64,000 nt of DNA from Paraeggerthella sp964369725 (GCA_964369725.1 CAYJGC010000002.1:31501-95500), one strand, 5' to 3'. Positions 17,952-27,260 are shown, counted from the stretch's first letter. Numbers and translations are program-made. Notes: generated by a model from the sequence alone, not told the origin.

Positions 17952-18914
17952 GTGAGAATCGTATTTATGGGAACACCTCATCTCGCAGCTTGTGTTTTAG
18001 AAAGCTTGACACATCTTCATGAAGTGGTGGCCGTGTACACACGACCTGACGCGGTTCGAGCTCGAGGAAAAAAACTCGATCCGTCACCAGTAAAGCTCAT
18101 GGCGCAAAAGCACAATCTCCCTGTGTTTACACCTAAAACTTTATGTGATGATAGTGTTTGTGAAGAGCTTGCAGCTTTTAATGCGGACGTATTCTGTGTC
18201 GCAGCATATGGAGCAATTCTTCCGCAAAATATCCTAAACCTACCCTCGCACGGTTGCTTAAATGTGCACGCATCGCTTTTGCCTCGTTGGCGCGGTGCGG
18301 CACCTATTGAGCGCGCTATTTTAGCAGGTGATTCGATGGCTGGCGTGTGTATTATGAAGATGGAAGCAGGACTCGATACTGGTGATTATTGTGTAAATCG
18401 CGCTACCGATATTGCAGAGAAAAGCACTCAGGAGCTTACTGAAGAGCTTGCAGATTTAGGTGCAAGTGCACTTTTGACAGCGTTGGCCCATCTTGAAGCT
18501 GATCATGCATTGTGGACTATTCAGGATGAATCGCAAGTAACCTATGCTAAGAAAATTGAAAAAGGGGAGTTGGATATACGCTTGGATGACTCTTCAATAA
18601 TGGCTCAACGGAAAGTAAGGGCTTCAAGTGAAGCTCATCCTTCACGTTTAGTCGTTGCTGAGCGTTTTGTAACGGTTCTTAAAATCAATGTACCTGACGT
18701 AGCGTTAGCACAAGAAGTATTAGAAAATTCTTTGCCAGGTGATGTTGTGTACAAAAACAAACGCCTCTTCCTCGTTCTTAAAGATGCAGCTATTGAGATA
18801 GACAGTCTCAGGCCGGACGGTAAGCAGTCTATGGATGCCAAGTCATTTGCTGCGGGAATTCAGGGTATTAAATCGGAAAAATTTGTATGGAGAGCGAGCA
18901 GCGATGTCATCTAG
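17952..18914 (+). CDS. fmt: Methionyl-tRNA formyltransferase
   Basis: Transfers a formyl group from 10-formyltetrahydrofolate to initiator Met-tRNA. 320 residues, standard length. N-terminal MRIVFMGTPHLAACVLESL, catalytic Asn-His in GCLNVHASLLPRWRGAAPIE, and the Asp in MEAGLDTGDY; the C-terminal tRNA-binding domain follows. The GTG start at 17952 is supported by AGGGGTG seven bases upstream. It overlaps the start of rsmB by 11 bases, giving a def-fmt-rsmB operon, a very common order. Confidence 0.97.
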   Translation: MRIVFMGTPHLAACVLESLTHLHEVVAVYTRPDAVRARGKKLDPSPVKLMAQKHNLPVFTPKTLCDDSVCEELAAFNADVFCVAAYGAILPQNILNLPSHGCLNVHASLLPRWRGAAPIERAILAGDSMAGVCIMKMEAGLDTGDYCVNRATDIAEKSTQELTEELADLGASALLTALAHLEADHALWTIQDESQVTYAKKIEKGELDIRLDDSSIMAQRKVRASSEAHPSRLVVAERFVTVLKINVPDVALAQEVLENSLPGDVVYKNKRLFLVLKDAAIEIDSLRPDGKQSMDAKSFAAGIQGIKSEKFVWRASSDVI

Positions 18915-20349
18915 TATTACTGCGGGAAGCCACGACCACACTGAAAGCGAACAAACAGGATATCGGGGCTCTTTACAAAAAGAGAAAGCGACTCGCTCCA
19001 AAGCAAGTCCTGCACGTCTCGCTGCACTAGAGGTCGTTCGTACTGTTCGCGAAAGAGATGCGTATGCGCAAGACATTCTTGCAACGGTGGTAGACTCGTC
19101 GAATCTGCCATTAGAAGAACGTTCATTTGCAACGAAACTTGCTCTGGGTGTGGTGAGTTCTCAGGGTACTCTCGATGAGGTTTTAAATCGAGCACTAAAT
19201 AAACCAACGGATATAAAAGCAAATGTGCGCGATGCGATGCGTATAAGTACGTATGAGATTATTTTTTTGAGTAAGTCTTCTCATGCGGCAGTAGATCAAG
19301 GTGTTGAGCTTGTTCGTCAGGTTGCGCCCAAAGCTGCTGGGTTGGCTAATTCAGTTTTACGTAAAGTTGTTAATTTGCGTAATTCTTTCCCGTTTGGGGA
19401 TCCTCGCAGTGATATTGAAGCTCTGTTTCGCTTACAGGCTTTTCCGAGCTGGCTAGGACAGAAGCTTGTTAGCGATTTAGGTGTAGCTGAAACGCTTGAC
19501 TTCATGAGAGCCTCTAATGAGCCAGCGCCTTTGTATGTGGCTTCAAACGAAATTAAAACAACTGACGAGAATGTTAGGTCTGTTTTTGAAGCAGCAGATG
19601 AGATAGCTACACCCGTCATTTTGCACGATAAGCAAGTTCCGGGGTGCTTTCGTATTTTAGATTCTAAAGCACTACTACTGCCTCAAATAAAGCAATTATT
19701 TTCACAAGGTAAAATACTTGTCTCTGATGCGTCTTCACAGATGATAGCGACCTCGCTTTTTAGCGACAGTCAACCAATGTCCTTTCTTGAAATTGGAGCT
19801 GGTCGCGCTACAAAAACCATCCTAATTCAAAGTGCATCGCAGCGTACTTGGGGCACCCAGATAGAAAATTACGTAACATTAGACAATCATCATTTTAAAA
19901 CGAAACTCCTTAAAGAGCGAGTTGACCGCTATGGAGTGAAGGTTTCACAAGCTTTGACGGGTAACGCCTGTAAACTTGATCAAGTTGTAGGGGAAACTCA
20001 CTTTGATGTTATCTTTATTGATGCCCCATGCTCGGGATTAGGTACGTTGCGTAGGCATCCAGAAATTCGTTGGCGCATTCAGAGTAAAGACTTTGTAGGT
20101 TTTGCGCAAACGCAGCTTGCTATGCTTAAATCAGCTGCGCAGCACGTTGCTCTTGGAGGTGTGCTTGCGTATGCAACCTGTACTGTTGCTCATGAAGAGA
20201 ATACCGGAGTTGCTCTTGCTTTTTTAAAAAGCGAAGAAGGAAAAGCCTACCAATTGTTGCCTGTGTTAGGAAAGTCTTGCCTCGCAACTAAGCTCGTTAC
20301 CGAATCCCCGGACGCACATTTTCTCGTACGCTTCGTCCGCACCTTGTAA
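18904..20349 (+). CDS. rsmB: 16S rRNA m5C967 methyltransferase
   Basis: 481 residues. A hydrophilic N-terminal extension is followed by a NusB-like RNA-binding domain (from RLAALEVVRTVRERDAYAQD) and a SAM-dependent methyltransferase domain with DAPCSGLGTLRRHPEIRWR and the second cysteine in YATCTVAHEEN. The SAM-binding loop reads LEIGAGRATKT instead of the usual CAAPGGKT, a clear divergence. An ATG 69 bases upstream is in frame, but the 18904 start has a ggagag site and gives the shorter overlap with fmt. Confidence 0.92.
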   Translation: MSSSITAGSHDHTESEQTGYRGSLQKEKATRSKASPARLAALEVVRTVRERDAYAQDILATVVDSSNLPLEERSFATKLALGVVSSQGTLDEVLNRALNKPTDIKANVRDAMRISTYEIIFLSKSSHAAVDQGVELVRQVAPKAAGLANSVLRKVVNLRNSFPFGDPRSDIEALFRLQAFPSWLGQKLVSDLGVAETLDFMRASNEPAPLYVASNEIKTTDENVRSVFEAADEIATPVILHDKQVPGCFRILDSKALLLPQIKQLFSQGKILVSDASSQMIATSLFSDSQPMSFLEIGAGRATKTILIQSASQRTWGTQIENYVTLDNHHFKTKLLKERVDRYGVKVSQALTGNACKLDQVVGETHFDVIFIDAPCSGLGTLRRHPEIRWRIQSKDFVGFAQTQLAMLKSAAQHVALGGVLAYATCTVAHEENTGVALAFLKSEEGKAYQLLPVLGKSCLATKLVTESPDAHFLVRFVRTL

Positions 20350-20427
20350 CATGTTAAAATCGAGAATATCAGGCATATCTATTACATGGGTAATAATAAT
20401 TAAGCTTGCCAAACGAAAGGAAGAGGA

Positions 20428-21399
20428 ATGCAACCAGCGCGACTAATGGAAATTCTTTCAGTAGCAGAAAAGGCAGCTATTGCATCAGCTGAGTGGAATG
20501 GGCGCGGCAACAAAGATGCTGCTGATGAAGCGGCAACGGAAGCCATGCGTGATGCTTTTAACAAAATTCAATTTTCTGGTCGGATTGTTATTGGTGAAGG
20601 AGAGCGCGACGAAGCTCCTATGCTCTATATCGGTGAAGAATTGGGTCTTGGTGGAGAAGAGCTTGATATTGCTGTTGATCCGCTTGAAGGTACAAATTTA
20701 TGTGCCTATAATCGACCTAACTCTTTGACAACTATCGCTGTTGCACCACGAGGATCGTTGCTTTTTGCTCCTGATACCTATATGGAAAAAATTGCTGCAG
20801 GTCCTTCCTGTGTTGGCAAAATTAGCATTGACGCAACACCACAGCAAAATGTATTGGCTGTCGCAGAGGCTATGGGTAAGCCAGTTTCAGAAATCAATGT
20901 CTGCATTCTTGACCGCGATCGTCATCGCGAATTGATTGCCGCGGTTCGAGAAACGGGTGCTCGTATTCGCTTAATTGAAGATGGTGACGTTTTTGGAGCA
21001 ATTGCTACGGCAGTTCCAGGAACAGGAATTCATTTATACATGGGTTCGGGCGGGGCACCTGAAGGCGTGCTTGCTTGTGCGGGGCTAAAAGCTATTGGTG
21101 GTGTTTTTGAAGGTCGTCTTCGTTTTGATCAGGACGTTGACGGAGTAGAAAAACGTGCGCGTGCGGAAAAAATGACCGACATAGATCTTGATGGCGTTCT
21201 AACCATGGATATGTTAGTAAGCTCTGATGAGGCTGCATTTGTTGCGTGCGGTGTAACGAGTGGAGAAATGCTAGAGGGCGTACGCAAGGTAGATGGATCC
21301 ATTATTACTGAGTGTGTGGTAATGGATGCTAAAGAGAAAACCATTAGATTTGTAAAGACCTATCATCGCGGTGAAAAAGGGTTTGTACGGTTTAACTAA
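20428..21399 (+). CDS. glpX: Fructose-1,6-bisphosphatase class II
   Basis: Gluconeogenic phosphatase of 323 residues. Metal- and substrate-binding motifs are clear: GEGERDEAPMLYIGEELG, the DPLEGTNLCAYNRPNS loop, and GSGGAPEGVLACAGLKAIGG. The GAAAGGAAGAGGA site before the ATG is strong. It is monocistronic: a gap separates it from rsmB and a terminator follows. Confidence 0.95.
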   Translation: MQPARLMEILSVAEKAAIASAEWNGRGNKDAADEAATEAMRDAFNKIQFSGRIVIGEGERDEAPMLYIGEELGLGGEELDIAVDPLEGTNLCAYNRPNSLTTIAVAPRGSLLFAPDTYMEKIAAGPSCVGKISIDATPQQNVLAVAEAMGKPVSEINVCILDRDRHRELIAAVRETGARIRLIEDGDVFGAIATAVPGTGIHLYMGSGGAPEGVLACAGLKAIGGVFEGRLRFDQDVDGVEKRARAEKMTDIDLDGVLTMDMLVSSDEAAFVACGVTSGEMLEGVRKVDGSIITECVVMDAKEKTIRFVKTYHRGEKGFVRFN

Positions 21400-21431
21400 T
21401 TTTGTACAATTACAGCTCGTAATTTAGATTT

Positions 21432-21471
21432 AGCGAAGACCTCATTGTGGTTAAGGGGTCTTCGCTGTATT
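21432..21471 (+). terminator. glpX terminator
   Basis: Perfect 10-bp stem agcgaagacc / ggtcttcgct (21432-21441 with 21457-21466) followed by a short T-rich tail. Confidence 0.85.
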
Positions 21472-21754
21472 TATGCGCTTAAAATGGCGTGTGCTTGTGA
21501 TGGTGTAAGACGTTTGCTTCCCAGAGAGATACTTTTACATGTCTATCTTAATTTCAGTAATATTCTCTTTGAAAAGCTGTCGATATCCGCTCATTTCAAG
21601 CATTCGTGTGTCGTTGCTGCCGTCGGTATTAATTCTCGGTTATTTAATCGTTTCTTTGGGTTGAAACGGGGATATTGTTTTAAACTATAGCGGATTGTAG
21701 AGCGTGATGCTTTCAAGGTCTGAAGGCGTCCAGAGGCGAAAAGGGGTCTTTAGT
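21472..21754. other. Intergenic stretch before the first XRE-cupin gene
   Basis: No coding pattern is convincing here. TTGAAA (21661-21666) and TATAGC (21686-21691) with a 19-base spacer may be a weak promoter for the regulator gene. Nothing else stands out. Confidence 0.4.
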
Positions 21755-22321
21755 ATGGAGCCAAACATTAAGGAAGTAGCGAAGCGAATTCAGGCGTTAC
21801 GTGAAGACCTAGAGATTACTATGCAAGATATGGCCGAGACAACTGGTCGAAGCGTTGCTGAGTATGCTGCGCAGGAATCAGGAGAGCAGGATTTATCGTT
21901 CACATTTTTGTATAAATGTGCGGAACGCTTAGGTGTTGATGTTATTGAGTTGCTTACTGGTGAAAACCCGCATTTGTCGGGATATTCTTTAACGCGTGTT
22001 TCAGAGGGTCTTTCCATAAAACGCCGTGCAGGCTTTGAATATCTACATAAAGCCCCCCATTTAAAGGGAAAACTGGCTGAACCTTTTATGGTGAGCGCTC
22101 CTTGCCTTCCTGAGGAACAAGATAAACCTATTCACCTTTCTTATCATGAAGGTCAAGAGATAGATTTCATTATTTCAGGACGGTTGCGTTTTGCTTACGA
22201 GGATCATGTTGAAGAACTAGAAGCGGGAGACTTGCTCATGTATGACTCTGGACGTGGTCATGGTATGGTTGCCATAGGTGATGAGCCTTGCACGTTTTTG
22301 GCAATAGTTTTGAAGCCCTAA
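21755..22321 (+). CDS. XRE-family regulator with C-terminal cupin domain (copy 1)
   Basis: 188 residues. The N-terminal helix-turn-helix (about residues 5-62, VAKRIQALREDLEITMQDMA onward) is followed by a cupin barrel with HLSYHEGQEIDFIISGRLR and LEAGDLLMYDSGRGHGM. Such proteins usually sense a small molecule in the cupin and control the next gene, here the acyl-CoA synthetase 172 bases downstream. The start is placed at 21755 because aaaagggg lies eight bases before it; an upstream in-frame ATG at 21704 has no such site. Copy 2 (27804-28355) has the same architecture. Confidence 0.88.
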   Translation: MEPNIKEVAKRIQALREDLEITMQDMAETTGRSVAEYAAQESGEQDLSFTFLYKCAERLGVDVIELLTGENPHLSGYSLTRVSEGLSIKRRAGFEYLHKAPHLKGKLAEPFMVSAPCLPEEQDKPIHLSYHEGQEIDFIISGRLRFAYEDHVEELEAGDLLMYDSGRGHGMVAIGDEPCTFLAIVLKP

Positions 22322-22420
22322 ATGAGGCAGCGAGAAGTCTTAGACTGAACAAGAGAAAGCACGTGTTTTAAGTGGGGTTAGAAATAGGATTCTAAGATAA
22401 CTTGCGAACATATCACCTCT

Positions 22421-22454
22421 TTTCTCAGTGAGAAATAATCCATTACCTTACAAT
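22421..22454 (+). promoter_or_regulatory. Palindrome and possible -10 before the first acyl-CoA synthetase
   Basis: TTTCTCAGTGAGAAA (22421-22435) is a perfect palindrome with 7-base arms. TACAAT at 22449-22454 could be a -10, placing the palindrome over the -35 position. It is a candidate site for the adjacent XRE-cupin protein. Confidence 0.4.
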
Positions 22455-22493
22455 TTGACCTTTAGATAGCAGCTGTTTTGAAAGAGAGTTTTT

Positions 22494-24275
22494 ATGAGAG
22501 ATATAAATTTACGATACATTTCTGAGGAATATGATGAACAGGGAATATTGACTGACTTTTCTGTGAATTGCCCCTCTGATTTCAATTTTGCCTACGATGT
22601 TGTTGATGATATTGCTAGTAATGACCCTAGTCGCCGAGCAATGGTGTGGTGCAACCCTGAAGGGGAGGAACATACCTTTACTTTTGAAGATATGAAATAT
22701 TGGTCAGATAAAACAGCGAACTATTTATCGAATGCAGGTATTGGTCGTGGTGACTATGTCATGGTGATTTTACGCCGCCACTATCAGTTTTGGTTTGTAG
22801 CAGTTGCTCTTGCTAAATTGGGAGCTGTTATGGTTCCTGCAACCTTTATGCTCAAAGAGCACGACTTAGAATATCGTATCAATGGTGCTTCTATTAAAGC
22901 TATGATTGCTACTTCTCTTGGTGATATTGCAGAGGTAACTGACGCTGTAGAAGCTTCTTGTCCTTCGCTACAGATTAAAATGCTTGTTAATGGTGCGGGA
23001 GGGGGTTTGTCACCTGAAGATGAGAAGGGTAACATAATTCTTCCTGAAGGTGAACTTGTTGGCTCGGCGCTTTCAGGCGTGCAAGGAATTTGTGCTGCAC
23101 CTGCCCTAAGAGAAGGTTGGTTAGATTTTAATACGGGTGTGCGCAATTCTTCCGCTGAGTTCTCCCGCGTGGAAACATCTGCGTTGGATCCTATGTTGAT
23201 GTATTTTTCTTCAGGTACGTCTGGTAATCCCAAGATGGTTCTTCATGATTCTGAATATGCTATCTCGCATCTAATTACAGCAAAACACTGGCACAATGTT
23301 GTTCCTGACGGCTTGCATTTAGCTATTGCTGATACGGGCTGGGGAAAGGCTGTTTGGGGTAAGTACTATGGACAATGGCTCATGGAAGCTGGTGTTTTCA
23401 CTTATGACTTTGACCGTTTCAAGCCTTCCGACATACTTACTCTCATAAGTAAGTATCAAATAACGACGCTGTGTTGTCCTCCCACAATGTATCGCATGAT
23501 GATGGCAGAGAAGATTGATGAATTTGACCTGTCTTCATTGGTTTATTCAACAACTGCAGGTGAGGCGCTTAATCCAGATTTATTTGATTTTTGGAAAGAG
23601 CATACGGGACTTACTATTTTTGAGGGCTTTGGGCAAACCGAGACACCACTTTCAATTGCTAATCTAACGGGTTCGCATCCTCATCCTGGCTCAATGGGTA
23701 AGCCGGTGCCGCTCTATCATGTTGAAATCTTACGTGAAGATGGAAGTGTTTGCTCGCCTGGTGAGACTGGTGAAATCTGTATTGATATTTCTTCAAAAGC
23801 ACCGGGAATCATGCTTGAATACTATCGAAATCCTGAAAAAACACTCGCAGCTATGCATGACGGCTGGTATCACACAGGAGATACAGCCTGGTGCGATGAA
23901 GATGGTTTTTATTGGTACGTTGGGCGAAATGACGACGTGATTAAATCGAGCGGTTATCGCATAGGGCCTTTTGAAATTGAAAGCGTTTTGCTAGAGCATG
24001 AAGCGGTTCGCGAGTGCGCTGTTACGGGTGTTCCCGATGAAATTCGTGGTAAGGCAGTTAAAGCGACCATTGTTCTTGCGTCAGGGTTTACTGCAAGTGA
24101 TGCGCTTACGCGTGAGTTGCAGACGTGGGTAAAAACGCAAACAGCCCCCTATAAGTATCCTCGTATTATTGAGTATGTTGAGGCGTTGCCAAAAACGGTA
24201 AACGGGAAAATCCGACGCGTAGCAATTCGAGAGAATGACGAGCGTGACACTGTAGAGACGGATGAACGTGCGTGA
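22494..24275 (+). CDS. AMP-forming acyl-CoA synthetase (copy 1)
   Basis: 593 residues of the ANL adenylating superfamily. Phosphate loop MYFSSGTSGNPKMV, the ADTGWGKAVWGKYYGQWL segment typical of acetyl/medium-chain acyl-CoA synthetases, GFGQTETPLSI, the hinge region VGRNDDVIKSSGYRIGPFEI, and the catalytic lysine in PKTVNGKIRR near the C-terminus. It activates a carboxylic acid with ATP and CoA, or works in reverse. The acid is not readable from sequence; genetic linkage to a 2-oxoacid oxidoreductase suggests branched or aryl acids. Its stop overlaps the next start by four bases. Confidence 0.92.
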   Translation: MRDINLRYISEEYDEQGILTDFSVNCPSDFNFAYDVVDDIASNDPSRRAMVWCNPEGEEHTFTFEDMKYWSDKTANYLSNAGIGRGDYVMVILRRHYQFWFVAVALAKLGAVMVPATFMLKEHDLEYRINGASIKAMIATSLGDIAEVTDAVEASCPSLQIKMLVNGAGGGLSPEDEKGNIILPEGELVGSALSGVQGICAAPALREGWLDFNTGVRNSSAEFSRVETSALDPMLMYFSSGTSGNPKMVLHDSEYAISHLITAKHWHNVVPDGLHLAIADTGWGKAVWGKYYGQWLMEAGVFTYDFDRFKPSDILTLISKYQITTLCCPPTMYRMMMAEKIDEFDLSSLVYSTTAGEALNPDLFDFWKEHTGLTIFEGFGQTETPLSIANLTGSHPHPGSMGKPVPLYHVEILREDGSVCSPGETGEICIDISSKAPGIMLEYYRNPEKTLAAMHDGWYHTGDTAWCDEDGFYWYVGRNDDVIKSSGYRIGPFEIESVLLEHEAVRECAVTGVPDEIRGKAVKATIVLASGFTASDALTRELQTWVKTQTAPYKYPRIIEYVEALPKTVNGKIRRVAIRENDERDTVETDERA

Positions 24276-25123
24276 AGTATGAAAAAGTGACGCCCTCGTC
24301 CTCTGTCTTAATAATATCGGGTCACTACGGAGTAGGGAAAACCAACTTGGCACTCAATGTTGCGTTAAACGCAGCTGCAGAAGGTGCTGAGGTTGTCTTG
24401 GCTGACTTGGATGTCGTAAACCCCTACTTTCGTTCAAGTGATTATCAGGAGCTTCTCGAAGATCATGGGATAGACCTCATCGCTCCCTTGTTCGCGGGAA
24501 GCACTCTTGAGAATCCTAGTCTGTCTGGACGTATTGAGCATGCAGTAAAGTGGGCGCGCGAGTGTTCATCCGATTCTTACGATGAGAGAGATTCAGAGAG
24601 CCAAGTTGTGGTGGCTTTGGATACTATTTCTCAAAATTTGTCTGTAGGTAGGCACAGAGAGGAAGTGTGTAAACAGGGTTCACGCACAAGAATGTCGCGT
24701 CTTCTTGTCATCGATGCGGGTGGCGATGATGTGGGTGTTACTGCTTTGGGTCGTTTTGCAAGTCTTATACAAGCAGATTCATATGAAATGTGGTACGTAA
24801 TGAACAGGAGTCGTAATTTAACGCAATCTGTTGATGAAGTGAGGCAGGTGTTAGATGAGATTCAGCAAAAATCTCATCTCTGTGCTACTTCAATAGTAAA
24901 TAATACGCATTTGAAAGCTGAAACAACCTATCAGGTTATAGCTGAATCTATCCCTTTTGCTCGTCAAGTAGCAGACAGTGTAGGGTTGCCACTATTATTT
25001 ACGACGATTCCGTATGACCTCTTTGAGGAAATGGCAACTTCAAATACTGGTTGCTTTTTTGATGATGGCACTAAACAAGCAGGTTACTGTGTGCAAATAT
25101 ATGTTCGCAATCCTTGGGAATAA
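24272..25123 (+). CDS. ParA/MinD-like P-loop ATPase linked to the oxidoreductase operon
   Basis: 283 residues, GTG start overlapping the synthetase stop. The deviant Walker A is SGHYGVGKTNLALNVAL (residues about 13-29), followed by the switch region LADLDVVNPYFRSSD and Walker B-like LLVIDAGGDD. No membrane segment or DNA-binding domain is seen. Its function is unknown to me. Its tight place between the synthetase and the ferredoxin-like subunit suggests a role in assembly, metal-cluster loading or control of that enzyme. A chromosome-partition role is unlikely without a ParB partner. Confidence 0.75.
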   Translation: MKYEKVTPSSSVLIISGHYGVGKTNLALNVALNAAAEGAEVVLADLDVVNPYFRSSDYQELLEDHGIDLIAPLFAGSTLENPSLSGRIEHAVKWARECSSDSYDERDSESQVVVALDTISQNLSVGRHREEVCKQGSRTRMSRLLVIDAGGDDVGVTALGRFASLIQADSYEMWYVMNRSRNLTQSVDEVRQVLDEIQQKSHLCATSIVNNTHLKAETTYQVIAESIPFARQVADSVGLPLLFTTIPYDLFEEMATSNTGCFFDDGTKQAGYCVQIYVRNPWE

Positions 25124-25146
25124 CGCTCAGGCGAGGAAGGTTTTAG

Positions 25147-25353
25147 ATGGCAAGAATAGAGGTAGAGGATCAATTCTGTAAAGGCTGCTCTCTTTGTATT
25201 GAGGTGTGTCCTGTCGGAATTATTGAACTCGATAATAATAAGATTACAGCAAAGGGGTATCATCCTGCGCGACTTATTGATGAAACGAAATGTACAGGAT
25301 GCGCATCATGTGCGCTCATGTGTCCGGATGTAGCAATTACGGTAGTGAGGTAA
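25147..25353 (+). CDS. 2-oxoacid:ferredoxin oxidoreductase, delta (ferredoxin-like) subunit
   Basis: 68 residues with two 4Fe-4S motifs, CKGCSLCIEVCP near residues 12-23 and CTGCASCALMCP near 49-60. This is the electron-carrying subunit of the four-subunit VOR/KOR type enzyme. It is followed two bases later by the alpha subunit gene. Confidence 0.93.
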   Translation: MARIEVEDQFCKGCSLCIEVCPVGIIELDNNKITAKGYHPARLIDETKCTGCASCALMCPDVAITVVR

Positions 25354-25355
25354 AT

Positions 25356-26420
25356 ATGGCAGAAAAAGTTCTAATGAAGGGCAATGAGGCCATGGCCGAA
25401 GGTGCTCTACGTGCAGGGTGTCGTCATTTCTTCGGCTACCCTATTACGCCACAAACGGAGCTTGCAGCTTACATGTCTAAGCTTATGCCAAAAGTTGGCG
25501 GCACATATTTGCAGGCAGAAAGTGAAGTTGCTGCTATTAACATGGTGTACGGAGCCTCTTCAGCTGGTGCCCGCGTTATGACATCTTCGTCGTCGCCGGG
25601 AATATCGCTAAAAGCTGAAGGAATCTCTTATATTGCAGGTTGCGATTTGCCTGCCGTTATTGTTAATGTGCAACGAGGAGGTCCAGGCCTTGGAGGTATT
25701 CAGCCTTCTCAGTCTGACTATTGGCAGGCTACGCGCGCAACAGGGCATGGAGACTTTCAAGTTTTGGTTTACGCTCCTTCAACAGTACAAGAAATGGCGG
25801 ATTGTGCCTACGATGCTTTCGATAAGGCGGATGAATATCGCATTCCCGTTATGCTGTTAGTTGACGGCATGTTGGGTCAAATGATGGAACCTGTCGTGAT
25901 GCCGGAGCCTAAAGGAAAACTTGAACCTAAGCCTTGGGCTACTGATGGACATAAACATGAACGAAAAAATAACATTACTAATTCCCTGCACTTGCAGGCA
26001 GAGGATTTGGAGCGCTCGAATATAGAGCGCTATGAACGATATGAAATAATTAAGCAAAATGAGCAGCGCGCTGATTTATTTATGGTCGAGGACGCTGATA
26101 TTGTTCTGTTTGCTTTTGGGGCCTCATCGCGTATCGTTCGTAGTGCCGTTGTGAGTGCGCGTGAGCAGGGAATTAAAGCGGGTCTTATTCGTCCCATTAC
26201 GTTATGGCCTTTTCCTACAGAGGCAATAGAACGTGTCGTTGATTCCGCAAAAATGTTCCTTTCAGTAGAAATGAACATGGGTCAAATGGTTGATGATATT
26301 CGCCTTGCGTCATGCGGTCGTGTTCCGGTTGAATTTTATGGACGCGTGGGGGGCGTTATACCAACACCTGCGGAAGTACTTGCTAAAATTGTTGAACTAA
26401 ACGAAAAGGTTGGTGAATAG
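25356..26420 (+). CDS. 2-oxoacid:ferredoxin oxidoreductase, alpha subunit
   Basis: 354 residues with the pyrimidine-binding and transketolase-like domains of the alpha chain. Starts MAEKVLMKGNEAMAEGALRA with the family motif FFGYPITPQTEL and the conserved QRGGPGLGGIQPSQSDY. Start 25356 is chosen because GTGAGG precedes it and the family match begins there; an ATG 66 bases upstream would overlap the delta gene. Sequence resembles the VorB/KorA type. Substrate (branched-chain, aryl or 2-oxoglutarate) cannot be fixed by eye. Confidence 0.93.
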   Translation: MAEKVLMKGNEAMAEGALRAGCRHFFGYPITPQTELAAYMSKLMPKVGGTYLQAESEVAAINMVYGASSAGARVMTSSSSPGISLKAEGISYIAGCDLPAVIVNVQRGGPGLGGIQPSQSDYWQATRATGHGDFQVLVYAPSTVQEMADCAYDAFDKADEYRIPVMLLVDGMLGQMMEPVVMPEPKGKLEPKPWATDGHKHERKNNITNSLHLQAEDLERSNIERYERYEIIKQNEQRADLFMVEDADIVLFAFGASSRIVRSAVVSAREQGIKAGLIRPITLWPFPTEAIERVVDSAKMFLSVEMNMGQMVDDIRLASCGRVPVEFYGRVGGVIPTPAEVLAKIVELNEKVGE

Positions 26421-27260
26421 ATGACCAAAGAGGAAAAAGTGGTTTTCGAACGCCCTCATGCACTTTTGCCTGTGGTAACAAACTTTTGCCCTGGCTGTAC
26501 ACACGGTATTGTTAATCGTTTAGTTGCGGAATCTCTTGACGAATTAGACGTCGAGGGAAGGGCAGTCGGTGTTGCACCGGTTGGTTGTGCGGTTACTATT
26601 ACAGACTTTTTCGGTTGCGATATGATTGAGGCCGCTCATGGACGCGCTCCTGCAGTTGCTACTGGTGTTAAGCGCGTTGTGCCCGATAGCGTTGTTTTTA
26701 CTTACCAAGGCGACGGCGATTTAGCTTCAATTGGTATGGCCGAAACAATTCATGCTGCAACTCGTGGCGAGCATATTACGGTTATCTTTATAAATAATGC
26801 TATTTATGGTATGACAGGTGGACAAATGGCTCCAACCAGTCTACCGAATCAAGTAACGCAAACTTCACCTTACGGACGCGATACTTCGTCTGCTGGTTTT
26901 CCTATTCGGATGTGCGAACTCCTGAGCTCTCTTGATGGTGTAGCGTATCTCGAACGCGTAACGGTAGACAGTCCTAAAAATGTACGCAAAGCAAAAAAGG
27001 CTATTAAGCGTGCATTTAAAAATCAGGTGGACGGCGTCGGTTATTCACTTATTGAGGTTATTTCAACATGTCCTACTAATTGGGGAATGACTCCTCAAGA
27101 TTCATTTTCATGGATGAGAGAAAACATGCTCCCATATTATCCTCTCGGTGTTTACAAAGATGTGGTTGCTGAAGGATTCGCTACTGCAGCCGAAGCTGCT
27201 ATGAAGCGTGCTAGCGTTTCCCCCATTGCAAATTCTTTGACAGAAGGTGATAAGGCATGA
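26421..27260 (+). CDS. 2-oxoacid:ferredoxin oxidoreductase, beta (TPP-binding) subunit
   Basis: 279 residues. Seen: FCPGCTHGIVNRLVAE, whose CxxC/H pattern is common in VOR/KOR beta chains, and the thiamine diphosphate motif GDGDLASIGMAE ending at FINNAIYGMTGGQ. With the alpha subunit it carries out decarboxylation of the 2-oxoacid, or reductive carboxylation of the acyl-CoA. The gene begins directly after the alpha stop and overlaps the gamma start by four bases. Confidence 0.94.
   Translation: MTKEEKVVFERPHALLPVVTNFCPGCTHGIVNRLVAESLDELDVEGRAVGVAPVGCAVTITDFFGCDMIEAAHGRAPAVATGVKRVVPDSVVFTYQGDGDLASIGMAETIHAATRGEHITVIFINNAIYGMTGGQMAPTSLPNQVTQTSPYGRDTSSAGFPIRMCELLSSLDGVAYLERVTVDSPKNVRKAKKAIKRAFKNQVDGVGYSLIEVISTCPTNWGMTPQDSFSWMRENMLPYYPLGVYKDVVAEGFATAAEAAMKRASVSPIANSLTEGDKA

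Noticed and set aside
17418..17981. 187-residue antisense frame over def
   Set aside because: def is unmistakable on the plus strand with all three metal-binding motifs; the antisense frame has no family signal.
21445..21690. 81-residue open frame after glpX
   Set aside because: It begins inside the glpX terminator, has no ribosome binding site and no recognisable protein pattern.
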